From Flavobacteriaceae bacterium (GTDB lineage: Bacteria; Bacteroidota; Bacteroidia; Flavobacteriales; Flavobacteriaceae): a DNA stretch of 64,000 bases. Position numbers and translations under genes: made by a program. The notes below the pieces were generated by a model. It searched no databases, was not told the origin of the DNA, and was given only the letters and a program-made list of their open reading frames with translations. Below, piece after piece: positions 34,352 to 45,057 of the stretch (within the stretch, counting starts at the first letter, position 1; each line of letters starts with the position of its first letter). Location of the stretch: contig JAIPBH010000009.1 of assembly GCA_021739635.1 (NCBI GenBank), positions 1 to 64,000 on the forward strand. The letters are read 5' to 3'.

Positions 34352-36466
34352 ATGAAAAGACTGCTCTACGTTTCTCAAATATTAATTTTATTACAGCTAT
34401 TTAGTTGTAACGGACAGATAACAAACAAAATGAAACATCCATACACCAATAATCTCATACATGAAACTAGCCCATACTTATTACAACATGCACACAATCC
34501 TGTAAATTGGTTTGCTTGGAATTCAGAGACCTTAAATCAAGCTAAATCTGAGAATAAATTATTATTGATTAGTGTTGGTTATGCAGCTTGCCATTGGTGC
34601 CATGTAATGGAACACGAAAGTTTTGAAGATAGTTTGGTGGCCAAAATAATGAATGAACACTTTATTAATGTAAAAGTTGATAGAGAAGAAAGGCCTGATA
34701 TTGATCAAGTTTACATGAATGCAGTACAACTTATGACAGGTAGCGGAGGTTGGCCTATGAATGTAATTGCCTTACCAGATGGCAGACCTTTTTGGGGCGG
34801 TACTTATTTTAGAAAAGAACAATGGGTAAGCACTCTTACTCAAATAGCAAAACTCTATGAAGAATCACCTGAAAAAGTATATGAGTATGCTGATAAATTA
34901 GAAGAAGGTATAAAGTCAATGGATGTTGTAAGCCTGAATACCAATGAGCCTGTTTTTGAAACTAAATTTATTGAAGAAGCAGTAAAAAAATGGTCTAATC
35001 AATTTGATTACAAAGATGGAGGAATGAACCGGGCTCCAAAATTTATGATGCCAAATAATTATCATTTTTTATTAAGATATGCTTATCAAACAAACAGCAA
35101 AGAGTTACTGAATTTTGTAAACTTAACTCTAACAAAAATGGCATACGGCGGTGTGTTTGATCAAATTGGCGGTGGTTTTTCAAGATATTCAGTTGATACA
35201 AAATGGCATGTGCCTCATTTTGAAAAAATGCTTTATGATAACGGACAATTAGTAAGTCTGTATTCTGATGCCTATCTCATTACCAATAATGACATATATA
35301 AAGATATTGTCACACAAACATTAGAATATATTAAACGCGACATGACCACTCATAATGGTGCGTTTTATTCTTCACTTGATGCCGACAGTAATAATGCAGA
35401 AGGAAAACTTGAAGAAGGCGCCTTTTATGTCTGGCAAAAAGAAGAACTTAAAAATCTTTTAAAAGAAGATTATCAATTATTTTCAGAATACTATAACATT
35501 AATGATTATGGCTTTTGGGAACACAATAATTATGTACTAATTAGAAAAGAAGATGACGGTGAGATTATCAAAAAATATGAAATAAACAAAAAACAATTAA
35601 ACGAAAAATTAACCGCTTGGAAAACCATACTCTTAAAGGAACGCAATAAAAGAGCAAAACCACGACTTGATGATAAAACACTCACGTCATGGAATGCCCT
35701 CATGCTTAAAGGATATGTAGATGCTTATAGAGTCTTTGGAAATAAAGAATACTTAGAATCTGCAGAAAAGAATGCAAACTTTATAATTAACAATCAATTA
35801 CGTGAAGATGGCGGATTAAACCATAATTATAAAAATGAAAAAAGTACCATAAATGGCTATCTTGAAGATTATGCAGTCGTTATAGAAGCTTTTATAGCTT
35901 TATACGAAAACACTTTAAATGAAAAATGGCTTGTAACTGCAAGAAATTTAACTAATTACACATTTGATTACTTTTTTGACGAAACCAATCATATGTTTTA
36001 CTTCACTTCAAATCAAGATGATGCCTTAGTGTCAAGAAATATGGAATATCGTGATAATGTGATTCCAGCAAGTAATTCTATTATGGCAAAAAACCTATTC
36101 AAATTATCACACTATTTTGATAATGATCATTACAGAAAAACAGCTTTGACCATGCTAAATAATGTAAAGTTAGAAATTCAAGACTATGCTTCTGGTTATA
36201 CTAATTGGTTGGATTTAATGTTAAATTATACAAATCCATTTTATGAAGTTGCTATTGTTGGAAAAGATACTCCAGCTAAAATTTCAGAATTAAATAAAAC
36301 TTACATTCCAAATAAACTGATTGCAGGAAGTACTTCAGAAAACAATTTACCTTTATTACAAAACAGATACAGTCAAGACGAAACTTTAATATACGTTTGT
36401 GTTAATAGCGCATGTCTACTTCCTGTTGAAAAAGTTGATGATGCTATTAAACTATTAACTCCATGA
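34352..36466 (+). CDS. Thioredoxin domain-containing lipoprotein (YyaL/DUF255 family)
   Basis: A 704-residue protein with a lipoprotein signal peptide (lipid Cys19 in LFSC). The N-terminal thioredoxin-like DUF255 domain has [11 protein letters not shown] and the Cys80-His-Trp-Cys83 redox motif within [14 protein letters not shown], then [22 protein letters not shown]. The rest is an alpha/alpha-toroid like that of N-acylglucosamine epimerases ([44 protein letters not shown]). Cell location outside the cytosol follows from the signal. Substrate unknown. DUF1304 overlaps its stop by 4 bp. Confidence 0.9.
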   Translation: MKRLLYVSQILILLQLFSCNGQITNKMKHPYTNNLIHETSPYLLQHAHNPVNWFAWNSETLNQAKSENKLLLISVGYAACHWCHVMEHESFEDSLVAKIMNEHFINVKVDREERPDIDQVYMNAVQLMTGSGGWPMNVIALPDGRPFWGGTYFRKEQWVSTLTQIAKLYEESPEKVYEYADKLEEGIKSMDVVSLNTNEPVFETKFIEEAVKKWSNQFDYKDGGMNRAPKFMMPNNYHFLLRYAYQTNSKELLNFVNLTLTKMAYGGVFDQIGGGFSRYSVDTKWHVPHFEKMLYDNGQLVSLYSDAYLITNNDIYKDIVTQTLEYIKRDMTTHNGAFYSSLDADSNNAEGKLEEGAFYVWQKEELKNLLKEDYQLFSEYYNINDYGFWEHNNYVLIRKEDDGEIIKKYEINKKQLNEKLTAWKTILLKERNKRAKPRLDDKTLTSWNALMLKGYVDAYRVFGNKEYLESAEKNANFIINNQLREDGGLNHNYKNEKSTINGYLEDYAVVIEAFIALYENTLNEKWLVTARNLTNYTFDYFFDETNHMFYFTSNQDDALVSRNMEYRDNVIPASNSIMAKNLFKLSHYFDNDHYRKTALTMLNNVKLEIQDYASGYTNWLDLMLNYTNPFYEVAIVGKDTPAKISELNKTYIPNKLIAGSTSENNLPLLQNRYSQDETLIYVCVNSACLLPVEKVDDAIKLLTP

Positions 36467-36816
36467 TATTTTTCAAAACCTTTTTAATTGCTTTAGTTGC
36501 CTTTGAGCATATCTATTTTTTAATCTTAGAAATGTTTTTATGGACAAAACCAAAAGGCATCAAAACATTTGGTTTAAAGTCAAAAGAATTTGCAGAAGGC
36601 ACTAAAGTATTAGCTGCCAATCAAGGATTATACAACGGGTTTCTAGCAGCTGGTTTAATTTATTCTTTAATAATAAAAGACAATAATTTGTCTGTCTTCT
36701 TTTTACTATGTGTGGTGGTTGCTGGTATTTATGGCGCTTATTCTACTAAAAAAATACGCTTGTTTTATGTACAAGCCATACCTGCAATTTTAGCATTAAT
36801 CTTTATTATTATATAG
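36463..36816 (+). CDS. DUF1304 membrane protein
   Basis: A 117-residue protein with about four membrane helices (about 3-25, 58-75, 80-95 and 100-117) and the family core [27 protein letters not shown]. The role of DUF1304 is not known. It is translationally coupled to the YyaL-like gene through the overlap ATGA. Confidence 0.87.
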   Translation: MIFFKTFLIALVAFEHIYFLILEMFLWTKPKGIKTFGLKSKEFAEGTKVLAANQGLYNGFLAAGLIYSLIIKDNNLSVFFLLCVVVAGIYGAYSTKKIRLFYVQAIPAILALIFIII

Positions 36817-36905
36817 TAAGTAGATTACTTTATTAGGATTTATTTTAACCGATTTATAAACTTTGAAATAGTTTTTAACTTTGTTGCTTTTTGAAAAAAA
36901 CAAGC

Positions 36906-37577
36906 TTAGGCTTTTGGCTTTAATGCCACAAAGTCTTTTAAATAATAAGGCTCAAAATAAGCGACATTTTCAAAGTCGCTTATTTTATATTTATGATTTG
37001 CTAATGCACTCATTTCATTGGCTGAAGGCAATTTGTCTTCAATAAATATAGCATTGGGATGAGAGATTAACCCTTTCGTTTTTTCAACACCATTTCCTAT
37101 AAAATACACCTTACCTTGCTCTAAATATGTATTAAATGAAGATTCATCTAAAATTTCAGCTTGAGTTTCTTTAATTTGATTATAATTTGAGTCGTATACA
37201 GCTGCATAAACTTCCATGCGTCTGGCGTCTAGCATGGCTACAATAATTCCATCATTACAGATAATCTGATGTGCTAAAGAGTCTAAAGTAGGAACTGAAA
37301 TTAATGGCTTATCTAAAGCAAAACAAAGTCCTTTTGCTGCAGAAACCCCAATACGCAAACCGGTATAAGAACCTGGACCTTTACTTACCGCTATAGCCTC
37401 TAATTGACGCGATTCAATTTTAGCTTCTTTTAAAACCTCATCAATATATACATGAAGTCTTTCTGCGTGAGAATAATTTTTATCGTAATCTTCTTTTAAA
37501 ACTATGGTTTTTCCTTCTTTGGAAATTGAAACAGAGCAATTGGTTGTTGCCGTTTCAATACTAAGTATTAAGCTCAA
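36906..37577 (-). CDS. tsaB: tRNA threonylcarbamoyladenosine biosynthesis protein TsaB
   Basis: A 223-residue protein of the ASKHA fold that assists TsaD in making t6A37 in ANN-decoding tRNAs. It starts with LILSIETATTNCSVSI and has the SKGPGSYTGLRIGVSAAKGL motif and TLDSLAHQ. The C-terminal part is short, as usual for TsaB compared with TsaD. It lies 11 bases behind the second efflux adaptor gene and may be read from the efflux operon. Confidence 0.95.
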   Translation of the reverse strand: MSLILSIETATTNCSVSISKEGKTIVLKEDYDKNYSHAERLHVYIDEVLKEAKIESRQLEAIAVSKGPGSYTGLRIGVSAAKGLCFALDKPLISVPTLDSLAHQIICNDGIIVAMLDARRMEVYAAVYDSNYNQIKETQAEILDESSFNTYLEQGKVYFIGNGVEKTKGLISHPNAIFIEDKLPSANEMSALANHKYKISDFENVAYFEPYYLKDFVALKPKA

Positions 37578-37588
37578 AATAAATGTAA

Positions 37589-38878
37589 TTAGTCCTTATT
37601 TAAATCGTCATCCTTTGGATTAGATTTTATTTCAACCTTATCTCCGTTTTTAAGTGTTTTTGTTACCACATTATATGGCCCAACAATAACTTCTTCGCCT
37701 GCTTCTAATCCAGAAACAATTTCAATATTTGAATCATCTTGAATACCAGTTTTTACAACTCGAAGCTCTGCTGTATCTCCTTTTTTAATAAATACACATT
37801 CAAATTTTTGATCATTATCTATAACTCCTTCAATATCATTTTTGGGCTTTTTTGTTGACGTAGTGTCTGTTTTAATGGCAATGGCGCTTATTGGAACATT
37901 GATAGCATTACTTCTTTTATCGGTTATAATATCAACTGTAGCTGTCATACCTGGTCTAAATGGTGAATAATAAGCTGGTTTTCCTTCTACTAAATCTTTA
38001 TAAGAATCTTCTGCAATTCTAACTTTTACTTTAAAATTAGTAACTTGGTCTGCTGTTGTAATACCATCAGCTGAATTTGATATTTCTGTAACAACGCCTT
38101 TAAATTGTTTTTTTAAATAAGCATCTACTTCAACAATTGTGGAATCGCCAATATTAACTTTTACAATATCATTTTCATTAACATCTACTTCAACTTCCAT
38201 GTTTGATAAGTTGGCAACACGCATAATTTCTGTTCCAGCCATTTGCTGCGTACCAACAACACGTTCACCTAATTCAACATCTAATTTGGAAATGGTTCCA
38301 TCCATTGGCGCATAAATAGTGGTTCTGTTTAAGTTGTCAACGGCTTCATTAACAGTTGCTCCTGCACTTTTTACACTGAAATAAACAGATTCTCTGTTTG
38401 CTAATGCAATTTCATAACTAGACACCGCTTTATCCCAATCTGCTTTTGAAATAATGCCTTTTTCAAAAAGCTGTTTATTACGTTCATAACTAGCCTTGGC
38501 TTCTTTTAGAGAAGCTTCTGCCTGATTTAAATTAGCCTTCACATTTTGTAAGGTTGCTTGTGAACGATTTAAACTAGATTGGTAAATATCTGGATTGATA
38601 CGAACTAATAAATCACCTTTTTTAACTTGTTGCCCTTCAATAATTGGTAACTCAATAATTTCGCCAGAAACCTCACTAGATATTTTAACTTCAACTTCTG
38701 GTTGAATTTTTCCAGTAGCTGAAACTGTTTCAACAATATCTAACTTTACAATTTTTTTGGTTTCAATTTCTTTAAAATTACCACTTTTACCAAACCAACC
38801 GGCTTTTTTTCCACCAACTAAAACAGCCAATAAAACGATTGTTATTGAGATAATAACGATAAGTGATTTTTTACTCAT
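37589..38878 (-). CDS. Periplasmic adaptor (HlyD/MacA/RND MFP) subunit, second copy
   Basis: A 429-residue membrane fusion protein: N-terminal membrane anchor (about 5-22), lipoyl half-motif GKIQPEVEVKISSEVSGEI, alpha-hairpin (about 95-180, RSQATLQNVKANLNQAEASL), second lipoyl half and beta-barrel and membrane-proximal domains. It connects an inner-membrane transporter with TolC. It is encoded directly after tolC (5 bases), whereas another adaptor precedes tolC. Confidence 0.9.
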   Translation of the reverse strand: MSKKSLIVIISITIVLLAVLVGGKKAGWFGKSGNFKEIETKKIVKLDIVETVSATGKIQPEVEVKISSEVSGEIIELPIIEGQQVKKGDLLVRINPDIYQSSLNRSQATLQNVKANLNQAEASLKEAKASYERNKQLFEKGIISKADWDKAVSSYEIALANRESVYFSVKSAGATVNEAVDNLNRTTIYAPMDGTISKLDVELGERVVGTQQMAGTEIMRVANLSNMEVEVDVNENDIVKVNIGDSTIVEVDAYLKKQFKGVVTEISNSADGITTADQVTNFKVKVRIAEDSYKDLVEGKPAYYSPFRPGMTATVDIITDKRSNAINVPISAIAIKTDTTSTKKPKNDIEGVIDNDQKFECVFIKKGDTAELRVVKTGIQDDSNIEIVSGLEAGEEVIVGPYNVVTKTLKNGDKVEIKSNPKDDDLNKD

Positions 38879-38883
38879 TTTAT

Positions 38884-40212
38884 TTAATTTATATCAATAA
38901 TAGGAATTCCAAAATAGAATTCTAAGACTTTAAGTTTAAAAATATAATCATATTTGGTACGCACAACATCACTTTGTGCTTGTTCAAATCTGCTTTGCGA
39001 TTGGTTGTAATCAAAAGCATTTAGCAATCCAACATTATAGCGTTCTTTTGAATAATTAAAAGCTTCCTGTCTTGCTGATAATGTTTTTTGGGCAGCTTCA
39101 TAGGCTTTTAATGCGCCTTTAGCATCGTTATAAGCTTGATAAACATTTGTTTCTAAATCTAAATTAGCTTGCTCCAATTGGTATTTAGAACGGTCAAAAT
39201 CTACTTGACTTCTTTTTACATTATTTCTACCAGAAAACCCATTAAAGATAGGGATATTAAGGCGTATAGAAAAATTATGGCTTTTATTATCAGATATTTG
39301 AGTTTCAAAATCTGGTGTATTAAATAACTGAGATGTAAAATAATTAGACCCAAAATTATAAGAACCACTTAATGAAGGTTGTAAAGCTCCTTTGGCAATT
39401 TTTAAATTATAGTTGGCAATTTTAGTATTGTTTTCAGCTATTTTAATATTGTAACGGGTTACTTTAGCTTTACTAATGATGGCTTCTGGTGATTCGCTTA
39501 AAATAAATGTATTTGGAACATCATATTCTGTATCTACAATATCAAAATGCTCATAATCTTTGATTAATAATATTTGAGCTAATTGAATTTTTGAAAGTAA
39601 AATAGCATTTTGTGCATTTACTAATTGTTGTTCTTGTGATGCTAATGTTGCTTGAATTTCTAATAAATCTCCTTTTGGCAAGGATCCTGCATTTACAAGT
39701 TCTTCTGTTCTGCTTAACTCTTCTTTAGAAATCTCATGTTGGGTTAATAAAACCTTGTATTGCTCTTTATTGAATAATATTTGAAGAAACGAATTTGCTA
39801 CAGAAAGAGAAATATTATCTTTCATATCATCCAATTGATATTGAGATGCTAATAGTTGCAATTTTGAGCGTTGTAACTGATTGATATTTTGAAGTCCTTT
39901 ATAAATATCTAAACTTGAACTAATGCCTCCTGAAAGATTTTTAGTTGTGGAATTTACGGCATCAAACGTAATAGGGTCTTGTGCTAAACCAATGCTCCAG
40001 GAATGATTTGCAGAGGCATTTAAAGATGGTAAAAAATTACCTATGGCATCTTTTTTGTTGTATTCAGATGTTTTTAAATCTAACTCACTTTGTTTAACGG
40101 AAATATTGTTTTCAATGGCGTAATCAACACAGGCTCTCAGCGTCCATTTATGGTCTTGAGCTTGAATTTTGATAGTTGATAAAACTAATAGTATAAAAAT
40201 TACTTTTTTCAT
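38884..40212 (-). CDS. TolC family outer-membrane efflux protein
   Basis: A 442-residue outer-membrane channel with signal peptide (MKKVIFILLVLSTIKIQAQ). It shows the twofold TolC repeat: WTLRACVDYAIENNISVKQSELDLKTSEYN at the N-terminus, and the helical segments LQRSKLQLLASQYQLDD and FDYNQSQSRFEQAQSDVVRTKYDY. It forms the exit duct for the neighbouring adaptor/permease system. A 32-base inverted repeat (40241-40272) lies in the 102-base leader. Confidence 0.92.
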   Translation of the reverse strand: MKKVIFILLVLSTIKIQAQDHKWTLRACVDYAIENNISVKQSELDLKTSEYNKKDAIGNFLPSLNASANHSWSIGLAQDPITFDAVNSTTKNLSGGISSSLDIYKGLQNINQLQRSKLQLLASQYQLDDMKDNISLSVANSFLQILFNKEQYKVLLTQHEISKEELSRTEELVNAGSLPKGDLLEIQATLASQEQQLVNAQNAILLSKIQLAQILLIKDYEHFDIVDTEYDVPNTFILSESPEAIISKAKVTRYNIKIAENNTKIANYNLKIAKGALQPSLSGSYNFGSNYFTSQLFNTPDFETQISDNKSHNFSIRLNIPIFNGFSGRNNVKRSQVDFDRSKYQLEQANLDLETNVYQAYNDAKGALKAYEAAQKTLSARQEAFNYSKERYNVGLLNAFDYNQSQSRFEQAQSDVVRTKYDYIFKLKVLEFYFGIPIIDIN

Positions 40213-40240
40213 CTGTTTATTTTCATTGTTCTTTAATTGT

Positions 40241-40272
40241 CATATGGAATTCGCCGAGGCTCATTTCATATG
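40241..40272. promoter_or_regulatory. Inverted repeat between adaptor gene and tolC
   Basis: CATATGGAA (40241-40249) is mirrored by TTTCATATG (40264-40272), a 9-bp stem with one G-U pair around the GC-richer core TTCGCCGAGGCTCA. It lies 29 bases upstream of the tolC start. It could be an operator, an mRNA processing hairpin or an internal control site. Confidence 0.4.
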
Positions 40273-40314
40273 TAAAATATTGGTCTACGTAACGAGTAAA
40301 GTGTTACAAATACA

Positions 40315-41478
40315 TTAATTATTTTGTGCATAATTTGGAACACCTTCAATTTGATTCCAAACTTTTATTTTATCAGACTTAGAAATTCCACTTTTAATCT
40401 CTACAAAGATACCATCGCTTATTCCTAATTCAAGTTCTTTTCTTTCAAATTTTTGATCACCTACTTCAACTTCAACAAATGGCTTTTTGGTTTCAGAATC
40501 GTATTGAACTAATGCTTCTCTAATAGCTAAAACTTTTTCTGCTTTTTCAAGAATAATAGAGGCATTGGCGCTTAATCCTGCTCTAATAAATGTAGAGTCA
40601 ATAGATTTTAAACTCCCTTTAATTTCAAATTGAATAGCCCCATTTTCGGCCACGCCTTTTGGTGCAATATAGTCTAAAATGGCGTCAAATTTTTTATTTT
40701 CAATGGCACCAATAGTGATTTCTAAAGGAAGTCCTTCTTTAATTTTTCCAACTTCACTTTCATCAACTTTTCCTTCAAAAATCATTTTATTGATATCTGC
40801 TAGAGATGCAATTGAAGTGCCTTCATTAAAATTATTGGCTTCAATAACCTGGTTGCCTTCTTCTACCGGAACGTCTAAAACCATTCCGGAAATAGTGGCT
40901 CTTACCAGTGTTTGTGCTATATTGCCCAAGCCGCTTGTAGTACCGGTTTTAATGATGTCGTAATTTTGTTTTGAAGACATTAAGTTAATTTTTGCTTGTT
41001 CAACACTTTGTTTGGTTTGCAAATAGGTATTGTTAATGCCTTCAAAATCATTGGCAGAAATAACCCCTTTTTCAAACAATGCTTTTTGACGATCGTAATT
41101 GGCTTGTTGTGTTGTTAGATTAATTTGAGCAGTTTCTAGAGCCGTTTGATTGCTTGAAATATTGTTTTTTGCACTTGTTAAAGACGATACATTTGGTATA
41201 ACTCTAATTTTTGCAATTAAATCTCCAGACTTTATATATTCGCCTGCTTCAATATAAACTTCTTCAATAACCCCAGAAATGTTTGGTTTTATTAATATTT
41301 CTTCTTTAGGAACAATACTTCCTGTAGCAACTGTTTTTACTACAATAGTTTGTTCTGAAGGCAGCTCTGATGTATATTTTATTGGATCTTCTTGATTTTT
41401 TTTCCATAGATAAAAAAGTGCAGCGGCAAATAAAACTACAATAGTGGTTAATACGATGACGGTTCTAGTTCTTTTCAT
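40315..41478 (-). CDS. Periplasmic adaptor (MacA/HlyD-like) subunit, first copy
   Basis: A 387-residue membrane fusion protein: anchor at about 7-24, lipoyl half ATGSIVPKEEILIKPNISGVIEEVYIEAGEYIKSGD, alpha-hairpin (ISSNQTALETAQINLTTQQANYDRQKALFEKGVIS), then beta-barrel. It is closest in order to the two MacB-like permeases (21 bases downstream of the second) and so is the more likely dedicated partner of the ABC exporter. Confidence 0.9.
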   Translation of the reverse strand: MKRTRTVIVLTTIVVLFAAALFYLWKKNQEDPIKYTSELPSEQTIVVKTVATGSIVPKEEILIKPNISGVIEEVYIEAGEYIKSGDLIAKIRVIPNVSSLTSAKNNISSNQTALETAQINLTTQQANYDRQKALFEKGVISANDFEGINNTYLQTKQSVEQAKINLMSSKQNYDIIKTGTTSGLGNIAQTLVRATISGMVLDVPVEEGNQVIEANNFNEGTSIASLADINKMIFEGKVDESEVGKIKEGLPLEITIGAIENKKFDAILDYIAPKGVAENGAIQFEIKGSLKSIDSTFIRAGLSANASIILEKAEKVLAIREALVQYDSETKKPFVEVEVGDQKFERKELELGISDGIFVEIKSGISKSDKIKVWNQIEGVPNYAQNN

Positions 41479-41499
41479 TATTATTTGTTAATTATATTT

Positions 41500-42759
41500 T
41501 TATTCAATTCTTAATGCGTCAACTGGTTTCATTTTAGTGGCACTGTTTGCTGGTATTAAACCTGCCAATAACCCTGAAACAACAAGTATAAAAAGGGCTA
41601 TAAATACAACGCCCATACTTACACTTGGGTTTGCAAAATTCTCTACTGGGCCACTCATATCAAGCAAATAATTTAAAACCCAAATGATGGCAGCAGAAAA
41701 AGAAATACCTACCATGCCGGCAAGGATTGTTAAAATTAAACTTTCTTGTAAGATTTGAGATTTAACAACCCAAGGCGTTGCCCCTAAAGCACGTCTGATG
41801 CCTATTTCTTTGGTGCGTTCTTTAACCACAATAAGCATAATATTACTGATTCCTATAATTCCAGACATTAATACTAATGCGCCAACAAAATATCCAACAA
41901 TGGTAAGAATGGTAAAGAGCCCATTAACTTTTTCGAATTGCTCTGAAAGATCAAAATGACCAATGGCTCTTTCATCAGTTGGATCAATTTTATGGCGAAA
42001 TTTCATCAAATCAAAAACCTGTTGTTTGATTGATGTTATAGGAACATCATCAACGGCTGTAATGGCCATCCAGCCCACTTCGTCTCCTCTGTTAAATGCT
42101 TGTCCAAACGTAGTAAACGGCATGTAAATAGTATTGGCATCTTGTTGATTGTCGCCTTGACTGTTACTCATTTTAAAAACGCCAACTACCATAAAATTAA
42201 CACCATTTATTTTTATGTAAGTCCCAAGTGGTTCTTCATCTTTATTGTATAAACCTTTTATAACATCGGTGCCTATTACGCAGACTTTTCGTTTTGAATT
42301 GATGTCTGAATAACTAATAAACCGTCCTTGTAAAATATCTAAAGGTTGTTGTTTTATATACTCTGGATAGTCACCATATATTTCAAAGGCACCTGTTTTT
42401 GTACCTCTAATGACATTATTATTTCCTCTAAATCCACCTAATTGATTTCTTGGTGATACGTATTTAATATTTGGGATTTCAGATTTAATAGCTTGAACAT
42501 CATCTAATTTATAATTAAAATTTCTTCCTTTTGGTAAACCTTTATAGGGTTTTGAGGTTCCTTGAGTCCACATAAACATAGAGTTGGTAGCAAAATCACC
42601 AAAATCTGCCATAACCCCATTTTTAAGTCCATTGGTTAAAGCCAATAAAAGCACCAGAATAGTAATGCCCCAAAACACACCAAATGCTGTTAGTAAAGTT
42701 CTAAATTTATTTGAATTTAAAGCTTCTAAAATTTCATCCCAACGATCTTTACTAAACAT
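41500..42759 (-). CDS. MacB-like ABC transporter permease (FtsX domain), second copy
   Basis: A 419-residue inner-membrane permease with one N-terminal TM (about 20-40), a large periplasmic MacB_PCD domain and three C-terminal TMs (about 280-415) with the FtsX coupling motif VKERTKEIGIRRALGAT. Tandem paralogue of the upstream gene, one base apart. It lacks an ATPase domain and depends on the ATPase encoded at 43998-44699. Confidence 0.92.
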   Translation of the reverse strand: MFSKDRWDEILEALNSNKFRTLLTAFGVFWGITILVLLLALTNGLKNGVMADFGDFATNSMFMWTQGTSKPYKGLPKGRNFNYKLDDVQAIKSEIPNIKYVSPRNQLGGFRGNNNVIRGTKTGAFEIYGDYPEYIKQQPLDILQGRFISYSDINSKRKVCVIGTDVIKGLYNKDEEPLGTYIKINGVNFMVVGVFKMSNSQGDNQQDANTIYMPFTTFGQAFNRGDEVGWMAITAVDDVPITSIKQQVFDLMKFRHKIDPTDERAIGHFDLSEQFEKVNGLFTILTIVGYFVGALVLMSGIIGISNIMLIVVKERTKEIGIRRALGATPWVVKSQILQESLILTILAGMVGISFSAAIIWVLNYLLDMSGPVENFANPSVSMGVVFIALFILVVSGLLAGLIPANSATKMKPVDALRIE

Positions 42760-42760
42760 A

Positions 42761-44005
42761 TTATTCGTCTCTTAATGCTATTATTGGTTTTATTTTTGCT
42801 GCTCTGTAAGCTGGGAAAAAACCTGCTAAAGCACCAGCAAAAACCAGTAAAAACACGGTTGTTAGCGCGATGTTAAAATTAACTTGAGGGTATTTTATAA
42901 AATCGCTTTGAATTTGTGGTCCAACTATTTCAAGTAATCCTAAGCCAAATATTAACCCAAATAACCCGGCAAACATGGTTACAAAAACGGCTTCTTGAAT
43001 TATCATTCCTACTATTGACATTGGTAAAGCACCCAATGCTTTTCTAATACCAATTTCTTTGGTTCGTTCTTTTACAATAATTAACATAATGTTACCCACA
43101 CCAACAATTCCTGCTATGATGGTTCCTATACCTACAAACCAAAACACGGCTTGAATAGTGCCAATTAATGAGTATATTTTTTTGGCTTCTTCTAATGTAT
43201 TAAAAACACGAACTGCACTTATATCATCTGGTGCAACCGTATGCATTTGTTTCAAATCTGCTTCAATACTTTGAGAAATATTTTGCGATAAGGTCACTGC
43301 TTCATCAAAATTATCGGACATTTTTATGGTAAAAAGCATATTTCTGATATCATCGCCAGCATTGAATACTTTTTGAGCTGTTGTTATTGGAATATAGGCT
43401 TGACTTTCTTCACGTTCTCCTCCTGGATCATAAAAAACGCCCACCACTTTAAAATTCATTCCAAAAACGGAAATATTTTTATCTATGGGATCTTCATCTT
43501 TAAACAAATCGCGTTTAAGCTTATTTCCTATTATGGCAACTTTTTTAAATTCGTTACAGTCTGATTGGTTTATGAATCTTCCAGAACTGATATCGGCATT
43601 TTCAATAAATTGATGGTCGGGCATAACGCCTCTAATTTGATAATTTCCAGATTCGTTTTTATAAGATATAGTTCCTCCCCAAATAGAATACAATGAGGTT
43701 TCATAATCTATATATTGTTCGTATTTCTTGGAAACGGTATTGTAATCGTTATTTTTAAGTTGAATATGACGCCCGGGATTTAGCCCTTTGTATTCTTTGG
43801 TGGTATTGCCTGTCCAAATGGTTATTAAGTTTGTAGCATCTCTTTGAAATTGAGAGGTTACTCCGTTTTCAATACCTTTACTAAAGCCCAATAAAATAAC
43901 CAATATAAAAATGCCTGAAGCCACAGAAAGCCCAGTTAAAAAAGTTCTGAGTTTGTTCTTTCTTAAGGTTTCAAATATTTCTTGCCAGCGTTCTATATCA
44001 AACAT
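42761..44005 (-). CDS. MacB-like ABC transporter permease (FtsX domain), first copy
   Basis: A 414-residue paralogue of the next gene with the same plan: N-terminal TM, periplasmic domain (LFKDEDPIDKNISVFGMNFKVVGVF), three C-terminal TMs and VKERTKEIGIRKALGAL coupling motif. The pair could form a heterodimeric mechanotransmission exporter. Its start overlaps the ATPase gene by 8 bp. Confidence 0.92.
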   Translation of the reverse strand: MFDIERWQEIFETLRKNKLRTFLTGLSVASGIFILVILLGFSKGIENGVTSQFQRDATNLITIWTGNTTKEYKGLNPGRHIQLKNNDYNTVSKKYEQYIDYETSLYSIWGGTISYKNESGNYQIRGVMPDHQFIENADISSGRFINQSDCNEFKKVAIIGNKLKRDLFKDEDPIDKNISVFGMNFKVVGVFYDPGGEREESQAYIPITTAQKVFNAGDDIRNMLFTIKMSDNFDEAVTLSQNISQSIEADLKQMHTVAPDDISAVRVFNTLEEAKKIYSLIGTIQAVFWFVGIGTIIAGIVGVGNIMLIIVKERTKEIGIRKALGALPMSIVGMIIQEAVFVTMFAGLFGLIFGLGLLEIVGPQIQSDFIKYPQVNFNIALTTVFLLVFAGALAGFFPAYRAAKIKPIIALRDE

Positions 44006-44699
44006 ACAATGAAGCTCTTACTTGTTTAACAGGGTTATCATCAATAATAAGACCGTCTTTAATGTGCACAATTCGTTTAGTCATTTGGGCAATATCATGC
44101 TCATGAGTAACCATTAAAATAGTTTTTCCTTCGTCATTAATGCCTTGAATTAACTCCATAACTTCTTGAGAAGTTTTTGAATCTAATGCCCCTGTAGGTT
44201 CATCGGCCAATAATACTTTTGGGTCGCTGGCCAATGCCCGAGCAATTGCCACACGTTGTTTTTGTCCACCAGACAACTCATTAGGCAAATGGTGAGACCA
44301 TGCAGAAAGACCTACTTTTTCAAGATAATATTCTGCTTTTTCAATACGTTCTTTACGTTTCATACCTTGATAATATAATGGCATGGCTACGTTATCTAAA
44401 GCGGTTTTGTAATTGATAAGATTAAAGGATTGAAAGATAAATCCTAAAAACTTGTTTCTATAATTAGCCGCAACTTTTTCGTTTAAGTTTTTAATTGAAA
44501 CACCATCCAAAATATATGACCCAGAATCTGCTTCATCTAAGATTCCTAAAATATTTAATAAGGTAGATTTTCCAGAACCTGAAGAGCCCATGATGGAAAC
44601 CATTTCTCCTTCTTTTACATTGAAATTAATTCCCTTTAAAACATGAAGAGAATTATTTCCCATTTGATAAGATTTGTGCAAATCCTTAATTTGAATCAT
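43998..44699 (-). CDS. ABC transporter ATP-binding protein (MacB/LolD type)
   Basis: A 233-residue ATPase. Walker [10 protein letters not shown] at 38-46, Q-loop FIFQSFNLI, signature LSGGQ at 142-146, Walker B LLADEP with Asp166-Glu167, and the H-loop VTHE. The short length and sequence fit the MacB/LolD subfamily that drives mechanotransmission. First gene of the efflux operon on the minus strand. Confidence 0.95.
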   Translation of the reverse strand: MIQIKDLHKSYQMGNNSLHVLKGINFNVKEGEMVSIMGSSGSGKSTLLNILGILDEADSGSYILDGVSIKNLNEKVAANYRNKFLGFIFQSFNLINYKTALDNVAMPLYYQGMKRKERIEKAEYYLEKVGLSAWSHHLPNELSGGQKQRVAIARALASDPKVLLADEPTGALDSKTSQEVMELIQGINDEGKTILMVTHEHDIAQMTKRIVHIKDGLIIDDNPVKQVRASLYV

Positions 44700-44829
44700 A
44701 GACCGATGGTTATTTTGGTAAAATTAGCCAAAACAATACCCTATATGTCATAAAGAATTGTTAAGAAACTAAATTCACTTTAGTAAATAAGACTGTTAAA
44801 AACTGGAATTGTTACAGTAAAAAGATTTT

Positions 44830-45057
44830 TTACTGCTTTTTTTGACTAAAAAACTTTTTATAAATAATAACCCCAATACCAGCTATTAATATATATGGAA
44901 TAGCCATTAAGTACACGATACCGTTATTAATGCCTTCTGCGGCTCCTTGACCTTCTTCGTTTTCAAGAACAGCTCGACACATAGCACATTGAGCATCAAC
45001 AGGAATAGATATGATGAACAATAAAAATAATATGATATAGCTTTTTGTTTTAAACAT
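44830..45057 (-). CDS. Small exported membrane protein with CxxC motif
   Basis: A 75-residue protein: signal peptide (about 1-22), a Cys24-Ala-Met-Cys27 motif directly behind the cleavage site, and one C-terminal TM (about 48-66) with a basic end. Its start overlaps DUF420 by 8 bp, at the end of the oxidase accessory cluster. CxxC exposed to the periplasm beside SCO suggests copper or thiol chemistry, but this is an inference; I know no function for it. Confidence 0.8.
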   Translation of the reverse strand: MFKTKSYIILFLLFIISIPVDAQCAMCRAVLENEEGQGAAEGINNGIVYLMAIPYILIAGIGVIIYKKFFSQKKQ

